Assembly: GCF_020741395.1 (NCBI RefSeq)
Contig: NZ_DYZA01000088.1
Location: 1-5,157, forward strand
Direction of reading: 5' to 3'
Source of the DNA: Mailhella massiliensis
GTDB lineage: Bacteria; Desulfobacterota; Desulfovibrionia; Desulfovibrionales; Desulfovibrionaceae
DNA length: 5,157 nucleotides
Shown here piece by piece: positions 1 through 5,132 of the stretch. The notes beneath the pieces are model-generated. The model did not search any database. It saw only the letters and a list, made by a program, of their open reading frames with translations, and had not been told where the DNA came from. Numbering within the stretch: position 1 is the first letter of the stretch; each line of letters begins with the position of its first letter. A program made the translations under genes and the position numbers.

Positions 1-425
1 TTGAGGAGCCGTTTATTGCTTATGGGATTCACTTGGTGGAGATAGGTGAACTCTTCAGAAGGACGCAAAGCGCCTCTTCCACCAGTCATATTCCCCAAGT
101 TGGCTACGTTTCCAGCATAGGGTTTATTGGCGCGCACATAGAACCTGTCCTTACCGGTAGTGAGAGACTCAACAAGATCTTCTATCTCTTCATTGGACAT
201 GTGCCCGTGTCCGGCATCCCAATAGTGTTGAATATCCTTTCCAGCAGCCGCTAATTTTCTGGAGCGAAATGCTCCATCAGCTTCCTTTGCGGCCTTGAAA
301 ATGTCTTTCGGCAATCGCTCCTGAAATTCGGACACCGGTTCATTCATGGGCAAGGCGCCCTTTGACGCCTTTTCAAGGAGGTTCAGCAAGCGCCGCCCAT
401 CCTTCAGTGGGAGTCTTGAACGCAT
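1..425 (-). CDS. Unrecognised protein, N-terminal part (runs off left edge), possibly phage or accessory
   Basis: The frame is open from ATG at 425 down to position 1 with no stop, giving 141 residues; the C-terminus lies outside the window. I chose this start because an in-frame TAA lies at 443-441 and a GAGG (436-433) sits 7 nt before the ATG. The protein is soluble-looking: no signal peptide or membrane segment, a charged N-terminal half that looks helical (LLNLLEKASKG near residues 13-23, KDIFKAAKEADGAF near 40-53), an acidic stretch MSNEEIEDLVESL at 76-88, and a Gly/Asn-rich stretch GNVANLGNMTGGRG at 105-118. I do not recognise the family. Codons such as TTA, AGA, ATA and GTA, rare in the heptose operon, are used here, suggesting a different origin. 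It diverges from the recombinase gene and shares no operon with it. A phage or element gene is a guess from composition only. Confidence 0.65.
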   Translation of the reverse strand, partial: MRSRLPLKDGRRLLNLLEKASKGALPMNEPVSEFQERLPKDIFKAAKEADGAFRSRKLAAAGKDIQHYWDAGHGHMSNEEIEDLVESLTTGKDRFYVRANKPYAGNVANLGNMTGGRGALRPSEEFTYLHQVNPISNKRLL

Positions 426-505
426 CTTCGCGCCTCTTTTTTACCCTTGCGCCGCCATGAAGCTCGGGAACAAGCCCCCTTTCGCCGAAGAAGAAAGTTC
501 CCTAC

Positions 506-626
506 CCATGAACGCCCCTTCCCGCCCCGCTCCCGGTCGGAACTGCCCCGCAAGATCCGCCCTCCGTCCCAGAGCTTCCCCCTCCGCCATGAACGCAGGG
601 GAAGGCCCCGCGCTGCCCGCTCCCGG
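506..626. repeat. Degenerate direct repeat, two copies
   Basis: CCATGAACGC starts at 506 and again at 587, each followed by a C-rich stretch ending in CCCGCTCCCGG (526-536 and 616-626). The two blocks are offset by 81 and 90 bp. A third partial element, CCGCCATGAA, occurs at 452-461 and again at 584-593. The copies differ by small indels between the matching blocks, so this looks like an old tandem duplication and not a fresh one. The family is not recognised. Confidence 0.4.
515..534 (-). other. Canonical G-quadruplex motif on the - strand
   Basis: Read on the - strand the bases are GGGAGCGGGGCGGGAAGGGG: four G-runs of 3, 4, 3 and 4 separated by loops of 3, 1 and 2 nt. This fits the usual G3+N1-7 rule with short loops, which favour stable folding. 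It lies about 90 bp upstream of the leftward gene, on the strand identical to that gene's mRNA, so it could form in DNA or in a long leader. Folding is predicted from the motif, not shown. Confidence 0.6.
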
Positions 627-630
627 CCCC
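606..630 (-). other. Second G-quadruplex motif on the - strand
   Basis: On the - strand four G-runs (plus-strand C-runs at 627-630, 622-624, 616-618 and 606-609) are separated by loops of 2, 3 and 6 nt, again within the canonical rule. It shares the core GGGAGCGGG with the motif at 515-534, 90 bp away. Nearby C4 runs on the + strand side (for example GGGG at 598-601 pairing with 606-609) could instead form a hairpin, so folding is less certain than for the first motif. Confidence 0.5.
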
Positions 631-711
631 AAAAAGCCGTGAGAAAAACGGCGTCTCCCTTTTGAGGCTGAGGGCACATGCTGAACGACGGGCCTAAATA
701 TTCTGTCAGTT

Positions 712-720
712 ATTATTCCA
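712..720 (-). promoter_or_regulatory. Possible extended -10 element, leftward
   Basis: On the - strand this reads TGGAATAAT, a TGn followed by a hexamer matching TATAAT at five of six positions. No good -35 hexamer lies at the right distance, which is acceptable for an extended -10 promoter. It sits in an AT-rich pocket about 290 bp upstream of the leftward gene, so a transcript would have a long G-rich leader. This is motif evidence only. Confidence 0.2.
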
Positions 721-959
721 GCCGCAGTTCACGCAAAACGGCCCGGCAAATCCCGGACTGTCGCGCCTTTCCTTTTCAAAAAAAACCGTGCCCTTCGACG
801 CAGCGGCAGAGCGAAAATCCCCCCGCCTTTAGCGGAGCAAGCCCGTGTCCGCCGCAGAAAAAGCCAACGATACCCCGCCGCCTGCGCTCCCTGCAAAAAC
901 ATGCTTGCGCGATACGCTCCCCATGGTGAGAGGAATCTAATTTCTACTGGCTTTTTTTT

Positions 960-1000
960 AAGTTATTTGCTACACGAATCACGACTGACAGCATTATTTT
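960..1000 (+). promoter_or_regulatory. Likely promoter region of the recombinase-like/heptose operon
   Basis: This AT-rich patch is the only one between the divergent gene and the operon. TTGCTA (967-972) and CATTAT (992-997) resemble -35 and -10 boxes but are 19 bp apart, which is suboptimal, so the exact boxes are not settled. A start near 1003-1006 would place the inverted repeat 1005-1032 at the very 5' end of the mRNA. Because the four downstream genes overlap or nearly touch, this may be the main promoter for all of them. Confidence 0.3.
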
Positions 1001-1004
1001 ATCT

Positions 1005-1032
1005 CTGTCCGAAAGGTACACCTTTCGGGCAG
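1005..1032 (+). promoter_or_regulatory. 12-bp inverted repeat just upstream of the ribosome binding site
   Basis: CTGTCCGAAAGG (1005-1016) and CCTTTCGGGCAG (1021-1032) are inverted copies with a single mismatch that would be a G·U pair in RNA; the loop is TACA. The stem ends 2 nt before the GAGG (1035-1038) of the recombinase-like gene. No T-tract follows, so it is not an intrinsic terminator. It could act as a leader hairpin affecting mRNA stability or ribosome access, or as a DNA operator for a dimeric protein. Read as 10-bp arms around an 8-bp centre it also has the general geometry of a tyrosine-recombinase core site. Confidence 0.6.
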
Positions 1033-1044
1033 TCGAGGCGGCTC

Positions 1045-1905
1045 ATGGCAACGAACAGAACAACCGGTTTTCCCCCTGACCGGCCGGAGAGCTCTCCGAC
1101 CTTTGAAGGCTTCGCTGCGGAGCGGTATCTGCCCTTTGCCCGTGAGCACAAGCGCAGCTGGAAGACGGATCAGCGTTATCTGAAGCTGCATGTACTGCCT
1201 TACCTGGGCGGCCTTCCGCTCGGGGAAATTACCGAGGGCACGCTCAGGGGCTGGCTTTCCCGCCTGGAAGCCTCCGGCCTGTCCTCCTCTTCCTGCTGCC
1301 GTATTTTCTGGCTGGTCAAGTACATGCTCAACTGCGCCGTGCGCTGGCATATCCTGGAAAGCGATGAGACGTTCAGGCATGCCGCGTGCGTGAAGAAAGC
1401 GCCGCGCCGCCCCGCGCTTCTCTCCATGGAAGAGGCGCTGAAACTCATGCGTCTGCTGGACGAGCAGCCCGACAGCCCGGGCGCCCGGGCCATACGCCTC
1501 ATGCTGCTCACCGGGGCCAGGAAGTCGGAAATCCTGTATGCCCGATGGGAAGACGTGGATCTTGCCCGGGGCGTGCTTTCCACGAGCCGCACCTTCACCG
1601 GCCGCGACAGGCTCATCCCCCTCAACAGGGAAGCCCGGCGCTTCATCCGCTCCCTGGAAAGGAAAGACAACTGTCCGTGGCTTTTTCCCTCTTCCCACGG
1701 CACCCCGATCTCCTCTCTGCACTATACCTGGCGCCGCCTGCGGGAAAGGCTCGGCCGCCCGGACCTGCGCCTTGCCGACCTGCGCCACAGCTTCGCGAAT
1801 TTTCTCATGAACATGGGCATACAGAACCCGGAACTGCGCTGCATCATGGGGCAGTACATGACAAAGACCATGGAACTTGTGACAAATAAAAGGAATTCCC
1901 TATGA
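1045..1905 (+). CDS. Tyrosine-recombinase (phage integrase) family protein lacking catalytic residues
   Basis: This 286-aa protein has the two-domain layout of tyrosine recombinases: an N-terminal SAM-like core-binding domain (about residues 19-106, LHVLPYLGGLPLGEIT near 48-63) and a catalytic-type domain (about 125-286). Family landmarks are TGARKSEIL with Arg159, a beta-hairpin ending RLIPL (189-193), and ADLRHSF with Arg247. However, the hairpin Lys position is Phe184, the His of HxxR is Ala244, the LGH His is Gln270 and the Tyr position is Val279, so strand cleavage by the normal chemistry looks impossible. Start: ATG 1045 has GAGG 6 nt upstream, and the stop TGA overlaps the hldE start by 4 nt. 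Codon use resembles the heptose genes. It may bind DNA and act as a regulator; a recently inactivated integrase is the alternative. The family assignment is firm; the role is inferred. Confidence 0.85.
   Translation: MATNRTTGFPPDRPESSPTFEGFAAERYLPFAREHKRSWKTDQRYLKLHVLPYLGGLPLGEITEGTLRGWLSRLEASGLSSSSCCRIFWLVKYMLNCAVRWHILESDETFRHAACVKKAPRRPALLSMEEALKLMRLLDEQPDSPGARAIRLMLLTGARKSEILYARWEDVDLARGVLSTSRTFTGRDRLIPLNREARRFIRSLERKDNCPWLFPSSHGTPISSLHYTWRRLRERLGRPDLRLADLRHSFANFLMNMGIQNPELRCIMGQYMTKTMELVTNKRNSL
1085..1098. repeat. 14-bp perfect palindrome inside the start of the recombinase-like gene
   Basis: CGGAGAGCTCTCCG is a perfect palindrome with no spacer, at codons 14-18 of the gene. It lies next to an 8-bp palindrome CCGGCCGG (1080-1087) and close to AACCGGTT (1062-1069). 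It may be coincidence in GC-rich coding DNA, or an operator downstream of the promoter. Confidence 0.3.
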
Positions 1906-3395
1906 TGTTATCTTCCTATATCGACTTGTTCCCCCAGGTGAATATTCTCTGCATCGGCGACATGATGCTCGATCACTTCGTCTACGGCGATATCAACCGC
2001 ATCTCCCCCGAAGCGCCCGTGCCGGTCTTCAACTCCCTCGGTGAAAAAAAGATGCTCGGCGGGGCGGGGAATGTGGTCGCCAACTGTGCCGCTCTCGGCT
2101 GCCGTGTGAACGCCGTATGCGTCCTCGGCGAGGACGAGGCAGGCCGTTTCGTGCGCGAAACGCTCGGCCGCCTTGCCGACCGCACGCTTTTTCTCCATTC
2201 CCGGGGCGTGCCCACCATTGAGAAGACGCGCATCATTGCCGGAAATAATCATATCATCCGCATCGATTCGGAAAAAAAGTTCTCCATCGACCTTTTTGCC
2301 GACCCGCAGACGGAGCAGACGCTTGAAACGCTCATGGCCCAGGCCGACGTCATCCTCCTTTCCGACTACCTGAAAGGCGTGCTCGCCCCGGAAAACTGCC
2401 GCCGCATCATCTCCCTCGCCCGGGAAAACGGCAAAAAGGTTCTTGTCGACCCCAAGGGCAACGACTATGCCAGATATGCCGGCGCGTTCCTCGTCAAGCC
2501 CAACCTCAAGGAACTTTCCCTCGCCACCGGCATCACCTGCCGGCCGGAAGCCGAGGATTTTGAAGACGAGCTTCTGCGCGCGGCAGGCATGCTGTTCTCG
2601 AAGTTCCACATGGAAAACCTCATCATCACGCTGAGCGAGCACGGCATGGCCTTCGTGTCTTCCGCAAAGCCCGACACGCTCCTGCATATTTCCACGGAAG
2701 GAAAGGAAGTCTGCGACGTTTCCGGCGCGGGCGATACCTGCCTTTCCGTGCTGGGCGCGGCCCTCGCCGCAGGCGCCGAGGTAAAGGACGCCATGAAGCT
2801 GGCCAACACGGCCGCAGGCATTGTCGTGGGCAAGGTGGGCACCGCCACCGTGACGGGAGCGGAGCTGAAAAGCGCCCTCTCCCGGCGCGAAAGTTCCTCC
2901 AACGGCCCGGCCTGGAAGGTGAAGCGGAAAATCATCTCCCGCGAAGAGGCGCAGGCCGTTGCCTCCGAAGCCCGGGCGGCGGGCAAAAAGGTCGGCTTCA
3001 CCAACGGCTGTTTCGACCTTCTCCACTACGGGCATCTTTCTTCCTTCATGCAGGCCAGGGAATACTGCGACCTGTTCATTGTCGGGCTGAACACCGACGC
3101 TTCCGTCAGAAGGCTGAAAGGCGAAAGCCGCCCCGTTCAGGATGAAAAAAGCCGCTCCCTCCTGCTGGCCTCGCTGGAAATGGTCGATTTCGTCGTCCTT
3201 TTCAACGAGGATACCGCCCTGCCCCTCGTGGAGGCGATCAGGCCGGACGTGATCCTGAAGGAGGGCTATTCCCTCGACCGCTGGCCCGAAGGCCGCTTCG
3301 TGGAGAGCTGCGGCGGAAAAGCCGTGGCGCTGGAACGCATGGAAGGCTATTCCACCACCTCTCTGGTCAGCCGCATCAAGGGTCAGCCGCAGTGA
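1902..3395 (+). CDS. hldE: Bifunctional heptose 7-phosphate kinase / heptose 1-phosphate adenylyltransferase
   Basis: HldE (RfaE) acts twice in ADP-heptose synthesis in the cytoplasm: it phosphorylates D-glycero-beta-D-manno-heptose 7-phosphate at C1, and after GmhB removes the 7-phosphate it transfers AMP to give ADP-heptose. The 497-aa length is typical of the fused enzyme. The PfkB/ribokinase domain (about 1-330) shows RISPEAPVPVF (33-43), GGAGN (53-57), DPKGNDY (183-189), KPNLKEL (199-205) and DVSGAGDT (272-279) with catalytic Asp278. The nucleotidyltransferase domain (about 363-497) shows GFTNGCFDLLHYGH (365-378) with its HxGH site at 375-378, NTDASVRRLKG (397-407) and YSTTSLV (483-489). 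The start overlaps the upstream stop by 4 nt (ATGA), with AGGA 7 nt before; ATG 1905 is an alternative start. Oddity: the usual KGGDY motif reads KEGYS at 453-457. Confidence 0.96.
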   Translation: MMLSSYIDLFPQVNILCIGDMMLDHFVYGDINRISPEAPVPVFNSLGEKKMLGGAGNVVANCAALGCRVNAVCVLGEDEAGRFVRETLGRLADRTLFLHSRGVPTIEKTRIIAGNNHIIRIDSEKKFSIDLFADPQTEQTLETLMAQADVILLSDYLKGVLAPENCRRIISLARENGKKVLVDPKGNDYARYAGAFLVKPNLKELSLATGITCRPEAEDFEDELLRAAGMLFSKFHMENLIITLSEHGMAFVSSAKPDTLLHISTEGKEVCDVSGAGDTCLSVLGAALAAGAEVKDAMKLANTAAGIVVGKVGTATVTGAELKSALSRRESSSNGPAWKVKRKIISREEAQAVASEARAAGKKVGFTNGCFDLLHYGHLSSFMQAREYCDLFIVGLNTDASVRRLKGESRPVQDEKSRSLLLASLEMVDFVVLFNEDTALPLVEAIRPDVILKEGYSLDRWPEGRFVESCGGKAVALERMEGYSTTSLVSRIKGQPQ

Positions 3396-4573
3396 AACGC
3401 TCCTTCGACTTTTTCGACCATGCCCACAACTATGTGGAACACTGCCGGCGCCACTGGGCCGGGCAGCCTGTGCGCGCGTCGTGGCAGATAGGGCTGTGGG
3501 GCCTCATGCATGTGTTCAGCGCCGGAAAGGACAGGGGAAAAAACGCGTCCGGCCCCCTGCCGAAAATCGCCTTTCTTCTGGACGGAGGCCTGGGCGACAC
3601 TATCGTCAACGCGCATTTCATCCGCGAGTTTTTCCGGCAATGCGGCCCCATGCAGCTCGACATATGCACAAACTACCCGGAGGTCTTTGACGCGGGCATA
3701 ACCGGAAGCGGCATCCCGGCCCGCAGGATCGGCACGGAAATGCCGGATGAAGACTGCGACCTTGTGCTGTACTGCCTGCTCATCCCCTCCGTCGTCTCCG
3801 TAAACCGCGCACGGCTGGACAGTACCGCCTCCCCCCGGCTCAGGGCCTGGCTGGAATCGCTGGAAGAAATGCAGAAGCGCGAACCTCTCTGGTTCAGGAT
3901 GCAGGAAAATTTCATGGGCCCCATCCTCGCCTTCGGAAGGCTGCACGGCTGCCGGCGGCGTTCCCTGCCCTTCCTCGCGGGAGGGCTTGAAGCAACGGAA
4001 CCTCCGCGCCCGGCAGCGCCTGTCGACGCTCCCCTGCCGGAGCTTCCTGCCGGGCGGCCCTTCATCACCGTACACCGGGGGACGGGCGACTGCCCCTCTT
4101 CCACCAAGCTGTGGAGCACGGCAAGCTACAACGCCCTTCTCGCCCTTCTGCGCCGTCGTTTCCCCGAGATGACGCTTGTTCAGGTGGGGCATGAACAGGA
4201 AAGCGCCCTTTCCGTCGATGCGGACCTTCGCGGGAAAACCACCTTTCCGCAGTTTGCGCGCCTTTTGCAGGAGTCGCGGCTTCATATCTGTTCGGAAGGG
4301 GGCGGCATGCATCTGCGTCATGTCCTGTGCGGCCGCCCTTCCCTGGTTTTTTTCGGGCCCACGGACCCGGAATTTTACGGCTATGCGGAAAACCTCAATC
4401 TGCGCGCTCCCTTCTGTACGCCGTGCGAATGGCTGACGCGCAGCTGGCAGACCCGCTGCTCCCGGGATTTCGACAACTGCCGATGCCTTGAAAAACTGAC
4501 GCCGGAAATGGTGTGGCATCAGGTGGAAAACAACGCATCCTTGCTGGAGGCACTATGCAGCAGAGCATCATAA
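3392..4573 (+). CDS. Glycosyltransferase family 9 protein, heptosyltransferase-like
   Basis: The protein has 393 residues and resembles ADP-heptose:LPS heptosyltransferases, cytoplasmic-face enzymes that add heptose to the LPS inner core. After an unmatched N-terminal stretch of about 57 residues, the GT-B fold begins at KIAFLLDGGLGDT (58-70), with Asp69 matching the catalytic Asp of WaaC-type enzymes. The C-terminal nucleotide-binding half shows ITVHRGTGD (225-233), KLW (239-241) matching the K-x-W of the family, and SEGGGMH (301-307) followed by FGPTDP (321-326). The acidic residue of the usual DxGxxH-type motif is Glu302. A Cys cluster (342, 345, 356, 363, 365) lies near the C-terminus. 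The GTG start overlaps the hldE stop by 4 nt, with AAGGG 9 nt before, so translation is probably coupled. The sugar donor is inferred from context; another GT9 specificity is possible. Confidence 0.85.
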   Translation: MKRSFDFFDHAHNYVEHCRRHWAGQPVRASWQIGLWGLMHVFSAGKDRGKNASGPLPKIAFLLDGGLGDTIVNAHFIREFFRQCGPMQLDICTNYPEVFDAGITGSGIPARRIGTEMPDEDCDLVLYCLLIPSVVSVNRARLDSTASPRLRAWLESLEEMQKREPLWFRMQENFMGPILAFGRLHGCRRRSLPFLAGGLEATEPPRPAAPVDAPLPELPAGRPFITVHRGTGDCPSSTKLWSTASYNALLALLRRRFPEMTLVQVGHEQESALSVDADLRGKTTFPQFARLLQESRLHICSEGGGMHLRHVLCGRPSLVFFGPTDPEFYGYAENLNLRAPFCTPCEWLTRSWQTRCSRDFDNCRCLEKLTPEMVWHQVENNASLLEALCSRAS

Positions 4574-5115
4574 ACGAACTTTCCTCCATTATAAGCAGCA
4601 TGGAAAAGCTCAAGGATTCGGCGGGAGATGTGGAAAAAATCGTCCGGACCTGCACCACTGCCCTGAAAAACGGAAACAAGATCTTGTTCTGCGGCAACGG
4701 CGGCTCCGCGGCCCAGGCCCAGCACCTGGCCGCCGAACTCGTGGGCCGCTACAAAAAGGAGCGCCGCGCCATGGCTGCGCTCTCCCTCACGGTGGACACC
4801 TCCAACATCACCGCCATAGGCAACGACTACGGCTACGACGATATCTTCCGCCGCCAGCTTGAGGGCCTGGGGCAGAAAGGCGACGTACTCATCGGCCTTT
4901 CCACCAGCGGCAACAGCAAAAACGTGCTGCTTGCCTTTGAACTGGCCCGCGCCATGGGCGTGACGACCGTGGCCTTCACCGGCGAAGGCGGCGGGAAGAT
5001 GAAGGAGCTTGCCGATATCTGCATCGCCGTGCCCTCCCGGGAAACCAACCATATCCAGGAAATGCACATTACCCTCGGCCATATCCTGTGCGGCCTGGTG
5101 GAAGAACATATATAA
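4555..5115 (+). CDS. gmhA: Sedoheptulose 7-phosphate isomerase (phosphoheptose isomerase)
   Basis: GmhA catalyses the first committed step of ADP-heptose synthesis, converting sedoheptulose 7-phosphate to D-glycero-D-manno-heptose 7-phosphate in the cytoplasm. The 186-aa length is normal for this single SIS-domain, tetramer-forming family. Visible signatures are CGNGGSAAQAQHLAAEL (46-62), the sugar-phosphate loop STSGNS (116-121) and NHIQEMHITLGH (165-176). His57, Glu61, Gln168 and His176 correspond, with a constant offset of four, to the His61/Glu65/Gln172/His180 catalytic and metal-site residues known from characterised GmhA, so the enzyme should be active. I chose ATG 4555 because GGAGG sits 4 nt upstream and residue 1 then matches the family; the gene overlaps the GT9 gene end by 19 nt. 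It supplies the substrate for the kinase half of the upstream hldE product. Confidence 0.95.
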   Translation: MQQSIINELSSIISSMEKLKDSAGDVEKIVRTCTTALKNGNKILFCGNGGSAAQAQHLAAELVGRYKKERRAMAALSLTVDTSNITAIGNDYGYDDIFRRQLEGLGQKGDVLIGLSTSGNSKNVLLAFELARAMGVTTVAFTGEGGGKMKELADICIAVPSRETNHIQEMHITLGHILCGLVEEHI

Positions 5116-5132
5116 CGGGAAAGGTATCAGCC

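Larger units (their letters stand above)
426..1044. other. Spacer of about 620 bp without a convincing gene
   Basis: No convincing gene or structural RNA was found here. From about 450 to 630 the - strand is G-rich and several overlapping frames are open on both strands simply because stops are rare; their translations are low-complexity Pro/Arg/Ser/Gly-rich and lack good ribosome binding sites. This part holds two G-quadruplex motifs and a degenerate repeat. A small AT-rich pocket lies at 694-720, and the last stretch (about 931-1004) is AT-rich and is the natural place for the promoter of the rightward operon. No tRNA-like fold that could serve as an attachment site was seen. Confidence 0.6.

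Noticed and set aside
346..642. 98-codon + strand frame (and overlapping - strand frame 404-679).
   Set aside because: Pro/Arg/Ser-rich translation, no ribosome binding site, and overlap with the 5' end of the better supported leftward gene. Several frames are open here at once.
631..652. Terminator-like hairpin on the - strand (GCCGT stem, then five T).
   Set aside because: The stem is only 5 bp with a 7-nt loop, and no gene upstream on that strand would need it.
678..929. 83-codon + strand frame.
   Set aside because: No ribosome binding site, a composition typical of non-coding C-rich DNA, and no familiar motif.
901..1044. Longer start (ATG 901) for the recombinase-like protein, adding 48 residues.
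   Set aside because: There is no ribosome binding site, the added residues do not match the family, and they span the AT-rich promoter-like patch and the inverted repeat. ATG 1045 has GAGG at the right distance.
426..1044. Possible tRNA or phage attachment site near the recombinase-like gene.
   Set aside because: No cloverleaf, T-loop or direct-repeat pair of att type was seen, and the recombinase-like protein lacks catalytic residues.
994..1788. 264-codon open frame on the - strand.
   Set aside because: It is an antisense shadow of the recombinase-like gene caused by GC-rich third positions; it has no recognisable motifs.
1908..3035. 375-codon open frame on the - strand.
   Set aside because: It lies fully opposite hldE, is low-complexity (Gly/His/Ala-rich), and the + strand gene is certain.
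3383..4519. 378-codon open frame on the - strand.
   Set aside because: It lies opposite the GT9 gene; it is the same stop-poor antisense effect.
4513..4554. Upstream ATG extending GmhA by 14 residues.
   Set aside because: It lies deep in the GT9 gene without a good ribosome binding site; ATG 4555 has GGAGG and fits the length and residue numbering of the family.
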